A stretch of 64,000 bases of DNA from the NCBI RefSeq assembly GCF_002209535.1, contig NZ_NJIG01000017.1, positions 1 through 64,000 on the forward strand. The letters run 5' to 3'. Source of the DNA: Achromobacter marplatensis (GTDB lineage: Bacteria; Pseudomonadota; Gammaproteobacteria; Burkholderiales; Burkholderiaceae_B). Both the position numbers and the translations under genes were made by a program. Positions 26,231 through 34,751 of this stretch are shown in pieces (position 1 is the stretch's first letter; each line of letters opens with the position of its first letter). The notes beneath the pieces were generated by a model. The model was given only the letters and a program-made list of their open reading frames with translations, made no database searches and had not been told where the DNA came from.

Positions 26231-28100
26231 GCGCGTCTCCTGCCCAAGCGTGCGGCTGCGCCGGCCAGGCCTTCGGGAAACGCCATCACCAGCGCCAGAA
26301 TGGCCAGGCCCAGCACAGCATGCCAGTACTCGGTGCTGCGCGCCGCCACGTCCTGCAGCCAGGTGTAGGCGGCGGCGCCCACCAATGGACCCGCCAGCGT
26401 CTGCAGGCCGCCCAAGAGCACCATGACCAGCCCGTCGACCGAGCGGCTGACGGCCAGCACGTCGGGCGCGATGCTGCCCTTGGAAAACGCGTAGAGCGAT
26501 CCGGCCAGCCCGGCCGCGAAGGATGCGGCGACAAAGCCTGCCCATTGCACGCGCCGGGTCTCCATGCCGAGCGCTTCGGCGCGCATCGAGGGAGCACGCC
26601 GCGCAATGCGTAGCCCAGCGGTGAAAACGCCAGGCGGCGCAGCCAGGCGATGCCTGCCGCGGAGAGCGCCAGCGTCAGGTAATAGAACCAGGGGCCCTGC
26701 GCCAGCCAGGACGACGGCCAAACGCCGATGAGGCCGTTGCTGCCGCCCGTCACGTCATCCCATTGGTAGGCGAGTGCCCAGAGGATCTGCGCCACGGCGA
26801 GTGTCAGCATGGCCAAGTACACGCCGGACAGCCGCACGCAGAACCAGCCGAACAGCAGCGCGCCGAAGGCGGCGGCGAAAGGACCCAGCAGCAGCGCGGC
26901 CTCCATCGGCACGGCGGCCAGTTTCAGCAGCAGCGCGGCGCCATAGGCGCCCAGGCCGAACCAGGCGGCGTGGCCGAACGAGGTCATGCCGGCGAGCCCC
27001 GTCAGAAAGTGCAGGCTGGCCGCAAACAGCGCGGCGATCAGGATCTCGGTCATCAGGATGCCCAGATACGGCCAGTACAGCGCGGCGACGGGAACCAGCG
27101 CCAGCAAGGCCAGCAGCAAGCCGTAGGCCAGGCGCAGGCGACGCCCCGCGGGGGCGATGGGGCGTTCCGGCGCGCCCGCGTGCGAGGCGGGCGCCGGCGG
27201 CTTGCCCAGCAGGCCCCAGGGCCGCACCACCAGCACCACGGCCATCACCGCAAATTCGGCCAAGAGCGTCAGCTTGGACAGGTTGAACAGCCAGGGCCCG
27301 ATCTGGACTTGGCCCAGGAACACGAACACGGCTTTGACCGAGCAGATGAGAAGTGCGGCGAGGAACGCGCCGGGTATCGACCCCAGGCCGCCCACCACCA
27401 CCACCACGAAGGCGCTGGCGATGATTTCCAGGTCCAGGCCCAGGGTGGCGGGCACCCGAGGCGCGGCCAATGCGCCGCCCAGGCCGGCCAGGAACGCGCC
27501 CAGGGTGAAGGCGGACGTGAACAGCCAGGCCTGGTTCACGCCCAGCGCGGCCAGCATGCTGCGGTTTTCAGCGGCGGCACGCAGCAACCGGCCCCAGCGC
27601 GTGCGCATCAGCAGCAGCCATAGCAGGCCCAGTACCACCGGGCCGGCGGCGATCAGCAGCAGGTCGTATTGTGGATAGCGCCGGCCCAGGATCTGCACGG
27701 CGCCGGACAGGCCGGGGGCGCGCGCAGCAAACAGGTCTTCCGGGCCCCAGATCGCCAACGCGGCGTCGCCGATGATCAGCACCAGGGCGAACGTGGCCAG
27801 CAGTTGGAACAGTTCGGGCGCCTGGTATAGCCGCTTGAGCACCAGCCATTCGGCGGCCGCCCCGATCAGGCCGGTAGCCAGCGCGGCCAGCAGCAAGCCG
27901 GCCCAATAGCCGGCGCCGTCGCCGAAATACGTGGTGAACGTCCAGGCCAGGTAGATGCCCAGCATGTAGAACGAACCGTGCGCGAAATTCACCACACGGG
28001 TCACGCCGAAAATCAGCGACAGGCCTGCGGCAACCAGGAACAACGCGCTGGCGTCCGCCAGGCCATTAAGCAGCTGCGACAGCAGCCCGGACAGGCTCAT
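26227..28100 (-). pseudogene. Fused LivH-LivM ABC permease, frameshifted
   Basis: The reading frame from ATG 28100 encodes a LivH half (SLIFGVTRVVNFAHGSFYMLG, ~residues 1-300) fused to a LivM half (FLTGLAGMTSFGHAAWFGLGAY onward). The frame breaks between LGYALRG (26598-26609) and MRAEALGM (from 26586): the 11 bases between them (26587-26597) are one base short of a multiple of three. The end of LivM continues in another frame to a stop at 26227. One-base deletion, sequencing error or phase-variable site are all possible. The intact product would be ~625 residues with ~16-18 membrane segments. Confidence 0.85.
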
Positions 28101-29329
28101 CAGTGCGCCGGACGCATCTTGCGGACCTGTTCGTCAGGCGGCTGCAAGCGCGCGCCGTCGATGTAGGCGAAATCCTTCATGATGCCCTTGCCGTCTTCCA
28201 CGGCCGTCACGCCCACGTAGACGCCCATCGTCGATTGATGGTCGATCTTGCGGTACTGGATCTGTCCATAGGGCGTGTCCACCTTCAGGCCGGCGAAGGC
28301 GTCGACCAGCTTTTCGGTGTCGACCTCGCCCGCGGCCTTCAGGCCCTGGGCGATGGACATCAGCGATGCATAGCCCACCACCGAGCCCACTTTGGGCGTT
28401 TCGTTGTAGCGCTTCTTGTAGGCGTCGACGAAGGCGTTATTGGCGGGGGTATCGATGGCGTACCAGGGGTAGCCGGTGACGATCCAGCCCGTCGGCGTGT
28501 CGGCGCCCAGCGGTTCCAGGTATTCCGGTTCGCCTGACAGCACCGACACGACTGCGCGGTTTTCGAACAGGCCACGCGTGTTGCCTTCGCGCACGAATCG
28601 GGTCAGGTCGGCAGCAAACAGCACGTTGAAGATGGCGTCGGGCTTGGCGTCGGCCAAGGCCTGTACCACGGCGCCGGCATCCACCTTGCCCAGCGGCACG
28701 GCTTGTTCCGCCACGAATTCCACGTCGGACTGGAATGACTTCATCATGGCCTTGAACGTGGCCACGGCGGATTGTCCGTACTCGTAGTTGGGGTACACGA
28801 TGGCCCAGCGCTTCTTGCGCAAGGCCAGCGCCTTGGGCGCCAGCGCGGCGACGTGCATCCAGGTGGAAGGCCGTAATCGGTAGGTGTAGCGGTTGCCTTC
28901 CTGCCAGGTGATCTTGTCGGTTAGCGGCTCGGCGGCCAGGAAGAACACCTGCTGCTGCTTGGCGAAGTCGGTCAGGGCCAGCCCGGTGTTGGACAGGAAG
29001 CCGCCGAACAGCAGCTCGACCTTCTCGCGTGCCAGCAGTTCCTGGGCAGCACGCACGGAATCACCGGGGTTGCCGTTGTCGTCGCGGGAGATGACTTCCA
29101 GTTTCCGGCCCAGCACGCCGCCTTCGGCGTTGACCTGCTCAAGCGCCAGCTGCCAGCCCTTCTTGTAGGGGCCCAGGAAGGCGGGGATGGCCTTGTAGCT
29201 GTTGATCTCGCCGATGCGGATCGGCGGTTCCTTGTCTTTGGCGACGGCTACGGCGACCGGAGTCAGCGCCAGGGCCAGGAGTGCGGGCGCAACGGCGCGG
29301 CGCAGCAGGGTAAGGCTGGGACGAAGCAT
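28100..29329 (-). CDS. ABC transporter substrate-binding protein, branched-chain amino acid type
   Basis: A 409-residue periplasmic receptor of the type-I fold (Peripla_BP_6). A signal peptide (MLRPSLTLLRRAVAPALLAL...) is followed by IRIGEINSYKAIPAFLGPYK and NAEGGVLGRKLEVISRDDNG, hallmarks of amino acid, amide or urea receptors. ATG 29329 starts the signal peptide. Its stop overlaps the permease start as TGATG. It is first in a three-gene operon (receptor, fused permease, LivG-type ATPase). Ligand unknown. Confidence 0.92.
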   Translation of the reverse strand: MLRPSLTLLRRAVAPALLALALTPVAVAVAKDKEPPIRIGEINSYKAIPAFLGPYKKGWQLALEQVNAEGGVLGRKLEVISRDDNGNPGDSVRAAQELLAREKVELLFGGFLSNTGLALTDFAKQQQVFFLAAEPLTDKITWQEGNRYTYRLRPSTWMHVAALAPKALALRKKRWAIVYPNYEYGQSAVATFKAMMKSFQSDVEFVAEQAVPLGKVDAGAVVQALADAKPDAIFNVLFAADLTRFVREGNTRGLFENRAVVSVLSGEPEYLEPLGADTPTGWIVTGYPWYAIDTPANNAFVDAYKKRYNETPKVGSVVGYASLMSIAQGLKAAGEVDTEKLVDAFAGLKVDTPYGQIQYRKIDHQSTMGVYVGVTAVEDGKGIMKDFAYIDGARLQPPDEQVRKMRPAH

Positions 29330-29468
29330 GGCAGGGTATCGCAGGCAAGAGGGATCGGGCGTCGCCGCGCGGCACGGGGCGCTGCGGGTTGCGGCCAATT
29401 GAAACACGCGCCTTTGCCGGGCGGCAATAGACGCTTCCCCCTGCTTGGGGCGGCCTGGCAATAAAAAA

Positions 29469-29487
29469 AGCCCTGCAAGGCAGGGCT
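29469..29487 (-). terminator. Terminator of the rpmB-rpmG operon
   Basis: An 8-bp stem AGCCCTGC/GCAGGGCT with an AAG loop, followed on the minus strand by seven T residues (complement of 29462-29468). It lies 30 bases after the rpmG stop. Confidence 0.9.
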
Positions 29488-29516
29488 CTTTTAGACTTAC
29501 CAGAAAACCGGCTGAA

Positions 29517-29684
29517 TTACTTCAGCTTGGTTTCCTTGTAGTCAACGTGCTTGCGAGCGACCGGATCAAATTTCTTGATCAGCATCTTCTCGGGCATGTT
29601 GCGCTTGTTCTTGGTGGTCGTGTAGAAATGACCCGTGCCGGCAGTCGACTCGAGTTTGATCTTTTCGCGGATACCTTTGGCCAT
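29517..29684 (-). CDS. rpmG: 50S ribosomal protein L33
   Basis: A 55-residue protein beginning [20 protein letters not shown] and containing [14 protein letters not shown] and [14 protein letters not shown]: ribosomal protein L33 of the type without zinc cysteines. ATG 29684 has AGGAG upstream. It follows rpmB by about 37 bases, the conserved rpmB-rpmG order, and ends before a strong terminator. Confidence 0.97.
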   Translation of the reverse strand: MAKGIREKIKLESTAGTGHFYTTTKNKRNMPEKMLIKKFDPVARKHVDYKETKLK

Positions 29685-29721
29685 GTCGTGCTCCTAGTAT
29701 GGTGATTGTAGGGGAGGCCGA

Positions 29722-29958
29722 TTAGGCGATTTCGCCGCGGGCACGCATGTCGGCCAGGACGGCGTCGATGCCGTTCTTGTCGATCGTGCGGATGGCCTTG
29801 GCCGAAACACGCAGGCGGACCCAGCGGTTTTCGCTTTCAACCCAGAACCGGCGCGATTGCAGGTTCGGCAGGAAGCGACGCTTGGTCTTGTTGTTTGCGT
29901 GCGAAACATTGTTGCCCACCATCGGGCCTTTGCCGGTCACTTGGCATACGCGTGCCAT
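29722..29958 (-). CDS. rpmB: 50S ribosomal protein L28
   Basis: A 78-residue protein beginning [20 protein letters not shown], with the conserved [19 protein letters not shown]. This is L28, a large-subunit protein needed for ribosome assembly. It is the first gene of the rpmB-rpmG operon. Confidence 0.98.
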   Translation of the reverse strand: MARVCQVTGKGPMVGNNVSHANNKTKRRFLPNLQSRRFWVESENRWVRLRVSAKAIRTIDKNGIDAVLADMRARGEIA

Positions 29959-30305
29959 GGATGCACCTCTTTATGTCGTTCTTTTCGCGCATCGCTTGGG
30001 GGGTAGACAGGGTTTTAGCCGCCGGGCTGTGTGGGAAGCGCAATGTGTTGCCTGTTGCGCTGCCTGTGCCGGCCACCCAGTCTTAGTGGATGAGGGGGAT
30101 CGGGATCCGCCCGTGCTTATACCCGCTGCCTGCCACCCGCTGAAATCCTGCTAGAAATTCCTGATGAATTCCTTGACCGGATTTCTCAACGCTACGCGGT
30201 TGGGGTCAGAGTGCTGAACTACAAAGCATAGTAGTCCGGCACGGGAAACTTCTTGTGAAGACTTAGATTCTAATACGAAAAAGCCAAGCAAATCAAGCGG
30301 CCGGC
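29959..30305. other. Intergenic region upstream of rpmB
   Basis: A 347-bp region without a supported gene, between the rpmB start and the end of the Bcr/CflA-type gene (both minus strand). The rpmB promoter must lie here. A local AT-rich stretch (around 30262-30297, TTAGATTCTAATACG) would fit a promoter on the minus strand. I see no tRNA, repeat or terminator with a clear T-tract. Confidence 0.6.
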
Positions 30306-31505
30306 TCAGTTCGTGTGCGATTGCGCGACACGGCCCGAGATCCAGGACAGGCAGGCGCAGCTGGCCAGCGTGGTCGTCAGGGGCAAGGCGCTGTCCGTTT
30401 GCCAGGCGCTGACGGCGAAACCGGCCAGCGCGCCGCAAGACAGTTGCAGTGTCCCCAGTAACGCGGACGCGGCGCCCAGCCGCTTGCCCTGGTCCGACAG
30501 CGCCAGCGCTGCCGAGTTCGGGTTCACGAAGCCCTGGCTGCCCATGTAGGCGATCAGGCACAGCATCAACAGCGGAAGCGTCATCCAGCCGGCCAGCGTC
30601 AGCGCCACGGCGGCAAGGCTTGCGATGGCCAGCGAGGTCAGGGCCTTGCGCTGCAGTTGGCGGGGCTTGTAGGTGCGCAGCAGGCGGGCGCTGATTTGCG
30701 AGCAGATGATGAGCGACAGCGCGTTGGTGCCGAACAGCAGGCCGTAATACTGGGGCGGCACGCCGTACAGTTCGATGAAGACGCGTGGCGATCCGATGAT
30801 GTAGGCGAACATGCCGGCCTGGCCGAAGCCGCCCGCCAGGCTGTGCGCCATGAAGCCGCGATGCGCGAACAGGTCGCGGTAGTTGCGCAGGATGGTGCTC
30901 CAGCGCAGCGGCACGACACGTTCGGGGGCCAGCGATTCCTTCATGATCTTCGCCACCGCCAGCATCAGCATGGCGCCGCCGGCCAGCATGATCCAGAACA
31001 GGCTGCGCCAAGAGGCGATCGCCAGCAATTGGCCGCCGGCAAGCGGCGCCAGAATCGGGGCCAGGCCCATGATCAGCATCAGCAGCGACATCGCGCGCGC
31101 CGCCTCATGGGTTTCATAATGGTCGCGGATGACCGCGCGGGGAATCACGATGCCGGCCGCGCCACCCATGGCCTGCACGACGCGCCAGCCCGTCAGCGCC
31201 TCGACCGAACCCGACAGGGCGCAACCCAGGGATGCCACCATGAACAACGCCAGCCCCACCATCAGCGGCGGCTTGCGGCCGAAGCGGTCGGCCATCGGGC
31301 CGTAGAACACCTGTGCCAGCGCCAGGCCGATCAGGTAGGCCGCCAGCGTGCGTTCGACGTCGCCGCGCGGCACGCCCAGGTTCGCCGCAATGGTCGGGAA
31401 CGCGGGCAGGTACATGTCGATGGCGAACGGGCCGATCGCCGTCAGCGCGCCCATGAGAATGAGCCAACCGGGCAGGCTGCTGCGGGAAACTGGTGATGGG
31501 GGCAT
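30306..31505 (-). CDS. Bcr/CflA-type MFS multidrug efflux transporter
   Basis: A 399-residue major facilitator of the Bcr/CflA subfamily. The N-terminal LILMGALTAIGPFAIDMYLPAFPTIA is diagnostic, followed by motif A (GPMADRFGRKPPL) and 12 predicted helices. These exporters confer resistance to bicyclomycin, sulfonamides or chloramphenicol; the substrate here is unknown. ATG 31505 matches the family start; the frame is open to 31568 (upstream ATG at 31541), so the start is uncertain. Divergent from the CFA synthase gene. Confidence 0.92.
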   Translation of the reverse strand: MPPSPVSRSSLPGWLILMGALTAIGPFAIDMYLPAFPTIAANLGVPRGDVERTLAAYLIGLALAQVFYGPMADRFGRKPPLMVGLALFMVASLGCALSGSVEALTGWRVVQAMGGAAGIVIPRAVIRDHYETHEAARAMSLLMLIMGLAPILAPLAGGQLLAIASWRSLFWIMLAGGAMLMLAVAKIMKESLAPERVVPLRWSTILRNYRDLFAHRGFMAHSLAGGFGQAGMFAYIIGSPRVFIELYGVPPQYYGLLFGTNALSLIICSQISARLLRTYKPRQLQRKALTSLAIASLAAVALTLAGWMTLPLLMLCLIAYMGSQGFVNPNSAALALSDQGKRLGAASALLGTLQLSCGALAGFAVSAWQTDSALPLTTTLASCACLSWISGRVAQSHTN

Positions 31506-31573
31506 GGTGGTCGCGGTAAAACGCAGAGACAGGGCGCGCATGCGTTGGATTGCACGGTTTTGCGCCAAGCCAG

Positions 31574-31629
31574 CGACTGTATCACGGGTAACCTGACACG
31601 CAAATTTCAGCTGTTTTCCGATACAGTCG
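31574..31629. promoter_or_regulatory. 10-bp inverted repeat between Bcr/CflA and CFA synthase genes
   Basis: CGACTGTATC (31574-31583) and GATACAGTCG (31620-31629) are exact reverse complements 36 bases apart, so each divergent gene has the same GATACAGTCG block pointing at it. They could be paired operators or matching promoter elements of the two genes. Confidence 0.5.
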
Positions 31630-31661
31630 TGAGCGTCCGTAAAGTACTCAGAGGAGAAGTC

Positions 31662-32930
31662 GTGAATCCTTTGCTATCTGTTGTGGAACGCAAGCTTGAG
31701 GCCTTGCCCGTCCCTGTCCAGCTGGTTTTGCCTGACGGCGCCGTGCTGGGGCCGCCCGATCCGCGCGTCCGCTTCGTGGCGCACGACAAGACGGCGCTCG
31801 CCCACCTGGCCGAAGGCGCCGTGGGCGTTCTGGGGCAGGACTATGTGGAAGGCCGCATCGACATCGAAGGCAATATGCGCGATGTGATGGCCGCGGCGTC
31901 GGCGTTGCTGCCGGGGTCGCCGGTCGATGCCGCGCGCGGCGGCTGGCTGACGGAGCTGGTCCGCAAGGTGATGTCGGTATGGCGGCATTCCGTGGAGCGC
32001 GACGCCAAGCAGATCGAATTCCATTACGACCTGTCCGACGACTTCTACGCCCTGTGGCTGGATCCGCGCCGGGTTTATTCCTGCGCCTATTACCGCACGC
32101 CGGACATGACGCTGGCCCAGGCGCAGGAGGCCAAGCTCGATCACATCTGCCGCAAGCTGCGGCTGCACGCGGGCGAGCGTTTTCTGGACGTGGGGGCGGG
32201 GTGGGGCGGATTACTGCTGTGGGCCGCCGAAAACTACGGCGTGGACGCCACGGGCATCACGCTGTCGCGCAACCAGCACGCGCACGTCACGAAACTGATC
32301 CAGGAAAGAGGCCTGGCCGGCCGGGTCCGTATGGAATTGCTGGACTATCGCAAGCTGGACGAATCCACGCCTTACGACAAGATCGCGTCGGTGGGCATGT
32401 TCGAGCACGTGGGCCGGGCGCAGCTTGAAGGCTATTTCGCCAAGCTGCGCCGCCTGCTCAAGCCGGGCGGCCTGATCATGAACCATGGCATAACCGCGGC
32501 CGGAGTCTATAACCCCGAGCTGGGCAACGGGATGGGCGAGTTCATCGAAAAGTACATTTTCCCCGGCGGCGAACTGACCCACATCAGTGTCGTCATGGAA
32601 GCCATGACCAATGGCGGGCTGGAAGAGGTGGACGTGGAGAACCTGCGGCCGCACTACGCACGCACGTTGTGGGCGTGGAGCGATGCGCTGGAGGCCCGTT
32701 TGCCGGAGGCCGCGCAGGTGCTGGGCGGCGAGCAGGGCGCGCGGTCGCTGCGGGCGTACCGGCTGTACCTGGCCGGCTGCGCCATGGCGTTCGAGCACGG
32801 CTGGATCGCCTTGCATCAGATCTTGGGCCAGCCCCCGGCGACTGGCCGTCCGGACGAGCTCGACCATCCGGCGGACCTCTCCTATCCGTGGCGCCGCGAC
32901 TATATGTATGGCGGCGACGCTGACCGCTGA
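31662..32930 (+). CDS. cfa: Cyclopropane-fatty-acyl-phospholipid synthase
   Basis: A 422-residue SAM-dependent enzyme that methylenates unsaturated phospholipid acyl chains, aiding acid, solvent and osmotic tolerance. It contains the N-terminal lipid-binding part, IEFHYDLSDDFYALWLDPRR, the SAM motif LDVGAGWGGLLLWA, VGMFEHVG and FIEKYIFPGGELTH. GTG 31662 has a strong GAGGAGAAG site; the frame extends upstream but lacks support. Divergent from the Bcr/CflA-type gene; no downstream partner in operon spacing. Confidence 0.95.
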   Translation: MNPLLSVVERKLEALPVPVQLVLPDGAVLGPPDPRVRFVAHDKTALAHLAEGAVGVLGQDYVEGRIDIEGNMRDVMAAASALLPGSPVDAARGGWLTELVRKVMSVWRHSVERDAKQIEFHYDLSDDFYALWLDPRRVYSCAYYRTPDMTLAQAQEAKLDHICRKLRLHAGERFLDVGAGWGGLLLWAAENYGVDATGITLSRNQHAHVTKLIQERGLAGRVRMELLDYRKLDESTPYDKIASVGMFEHVGRAQLEGYFAKLRRLLKPGGLIMNHGITAAGVYNPELGNGMGEFIEKYIFPGGELTHISVVMEAMTNGGLEEVDVENLRPHYARTLWAWSDALEARLPEAAQVLGGEQGARSLRAYRLYLAGCAMAFEHGWIALHQILGQPPATGRPDELDHPADLSYPWRRDYMYGGDADR

Positions 32931-33454
32931 CGGTTGCATGCGGTACCGGGCCGACCCAGCGGACGTTTTAGCTGAACACAGGCTGAAAATGGATCGAAAA
33001 CCCCCATTTCAGGAAGCCGAAACCGCGCTTTTCGGCCCTTCTGGAACGCGCAGTACGTATTAATAAGAACAAAATATTTACTGAATGTATCTATGGTTTG
33101 AGAGCGAGTTTTCTTAGGGGAATTTCGTAATCCCCCTCTAGTCGATGGGGGTTATCCCGTAGCTTTTTTGCCAGGAATGTATCTGTTTTGTTCAGGCTGA
33201 GGGTTGGGCGGCGCAGCAATTTCGTTTAAGATGCTGCCTTCTTCGTTCAGTTTGTTCACTTTCTGCGGGTTTTCAAAAACCTAGTTTTTGAAGCTCCTGT
33301 CTTAGCAAGATTCCGCACCGCTTGCGGATTTTCTTGTCGCTAGTGTCGGTTTGTATTGGCGGTTCTGCCCGTCTTCCGCACAACCCCCTTAGCTCCATGG
33401 CACTTCCGGGCCAGACCCGGCGTGTGTCCCTGAACCTATGGAGGCAAAAGCCAA
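32931..33454 (+). promoter_or_regulatory. Long, structured leader upstream of the betaine-type ABC operon
   Basis: A 524-bp region with no supported gene. Three blocks fit RNA regulation: (1) AGGGGA (33116-33121) can pair with TCCCCC (33131-33136), while that same C-run can pair with GGGGG (33147-33151), so the two helices exclude each other, and six T residues follow at 33164-33169; (2) a 9-bp dyad TTCAAAAAC/GTTTTTGAA (33272-33292); (3) TCCGCA/TGCGGA (33312-33328) followed by a T-rich tail. A GGAGG site lies 10 bases before the ATG at 33455. It matches no riboswitch class I know. Confidence 0.5.
33312..33334 (+). terminator. Terminator-like hairpin in the betaine operon leader
   Basis: TCCGCA/TGCGGA (33312-33317 with 33323-33328), loop CCGCT, followed by TTTTC. 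It lies 120 bases before the receptor gene, so it would act as an attenuator rather than a simple terminator. Confidence 0.45.
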
Positions 33455-34456
33455 ATGCGTTTTACCCCTGTCAAGACCCTGGCCGCCGCGGCCGTTCTGT
33501 TTGCGTTTGCCGGCGCGGCCCAAGCCGCCGACGCACCGCAATGCGAAATCAAGCGTCCGGTCAATTTCGGCGCCATGAACTGGGAATCCAACCTGGTCCT
33601 GGTTGATGTCGAACGTTTCATCATGGAAAAGGGCTACGGTTGCAAGACCGAGACCCTGCCGACGGAAACCTTGCCCGCCCTGGCCGCGCTGGAGCGCGGC
33701 GACCTGGATATCAATACCGAAATCTGGCTGAACAGTGTGGCCGATCCCTGGGATCGCGCCGAAAAGACCGGCCGCGTCAAACGCATCGGCGACCTCTACA
33801 TGGGCGCCGAAGGCTGGTACATCCCCCGCTACACCGCCGAACGCCTGCCCGAACTGAAGTCCGCGGCCGATCTGCCGAAGTTCAAGGACAAGTTCAAGGA
33901 CCCCGAAGAGCCCGGCAAGGGTCGCTTCTATGGCTGCCCGGCGGGTTGGGGCTGCGAGATCACCAGCAACAACCTGTTCCACGCGCTGAAGCTGGACGAC
34001 AGCTACACGCTGTACTCGCCCGGCACGGGCGCGGCGCAGAAGGCGGCGCTGATGTCGGCGTACAAGCGCAAGCAGAACGTGGTCTTCTACTACTGGTCGC
34101 CCACGCCGCTCGTCGGCGCGATGGATCTCGTCAAGCTGGACATGCCGCCCTTTGACGCCGAAAAGCACAAGTGCCTGACGTCGTCCAAGTGCGCGAACCC
34201 CGAGCCGAGCGCCTATCCCGACAATCCCGTCTTCACCGCGGTGAACACCAAGTTCTCCGAAGAAGCGCCCACCCTGACCGCCTTCCTGGCCAAGGTGTCG
34301 GTGCCGCTGCCGGTGATCAATGAAACGCTGGCCCACATGGAAGAGTCGGGCGACGATTCCAGCACCGTGGCCAAGTGGTTCCTGAAGAACAAGCCCGACG
34401 TCTGGACCAAGTGGGTCCCCGCCGACGTCGCCGGGCGCGTCCAAAGCGCGCTGTAA
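33455..34456 (+). CDS. Glycine betaine/proline ABC substrate-binding protein (ProX/OpuAC type)
   Basis: A 333-residue periplasmic receptor of the glycine betaine/choline/proline class. A signal peptide (MRFTPVKTLAAAAVLFAFAG...AQA, cut near residue 25) precedes INFGAMN-type residues (VNFGAMNWESNLVL), INTEIWLNSV, and a cysteine-containing FYGCPAGWGCEI segment; aromatic Trp/Tyr residues, used to cage quaternary amines, are frequent. First gene of an operon with permease and ATPase; osmoprotectant or quaternary-amine uptake is inferred, and a catabolic ligand is possible. Called ProX-type, not a confirmed orthologue. Confidence 0.9.
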   Translation: MRFTPVKTLAAAAVLFAFAGAAQAADAPQCEIKRPVNFGAMNWESNLVLVDVERFIMEKGYGCKTETLPTETLPALAALERGDLDINTEIWLNSVADPWDRAEKTGRVKRIGDLYMGAEGWYIPRYTAERLPELKSAADLPKFKDKFKDPEEPGKGRFYGCPAGWGCEITSNNLFHALKLDDSYTLYSPGTGAAQKAALMSAYKRKQNVVFYYWSPTPLVGAMDLVKLDMPPFDAEKHKCLTSSKCANPEPSAYPDNPVFTAVNTKFSEEAPTLTAFLAKVSVPLPVINETLAHMEESGDDSSTVAKWFLKNKPDVWTKWVPADVAGRVQSAL

Positions 34457-34751
34457 CGCATCGTGGTGCAGGCCTCGCGCCGCTTCGGCGCGTGCCGGCC
34501 CGGCCAGCAGGAAAGTCTTCCGGCTTGTCGGGCCGCCTCAAGGGAAAAAGCCCCGTGCGGGCAAGTTGCCCTGGGCTTTTTCCCCTGGGATGGCTGTTTG
34601 CCGGACGCCCGCGTCCGGACGCAAGCCGTTGGCGCCGTCCGTCCGGCCGCCTGGTTGCCTCAACGAGGCCGCTTGGCTGCCTGGACATCCGGTCTTTCGG
34701 ACTATCCGGCGGCGACCGCTGCCGTAAGCGCCCCAGAATGGAGTCGAAACA
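34457..34751 (+). other. Structured intercistronic spacer in the betaine-type operon
   Basis: A 295-bp gap between receptor and permease genes, much wider than the permease/ATPase join. It contains the hairpin described at 34542-34584 and GC-rich repeats of CCGG type (GTCCGTCCGGCCG region) but no supported gene. The gap can reduce permease expression relative to the receptor. Confidence 0.6.
34542..34584 (+). terminator. Intercistronic hairpin between receptor and permease genes
   Basis: A two-tier stem: GGGAAAAAGCCC (34542-34553) with GGGCTTTTTCCC (34573-34584), and inside it GGGCA/TGCCC (34559-34563 with 34567-34571). The T-run lies within the stem. It may protect the receptor mRNA 3' end or act as a partial terminator, as is common after binding-protein genes. 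Confidence 0.6.

Noticed and set aside
26227-26721. Separate 164-residue permease gene
   Set aside because: It is the out-of-frame end of the LivM half, not an independent gene; its first ~45 residues before the frame switch are nonsense.
32931-33454. Known riboswitch (for example glycine, SAM or cobalamin class)
   Set aside because: None of the conserved core sequences of these classes was found, so it is reported only as an unclassified structured leader.
33322-33606. 94-residue plus-strand open frame overlapping the receptor start
   Set aside because: It overlaps the signal peptide of the receptor in another frame and lacks a ribosome-binding site.
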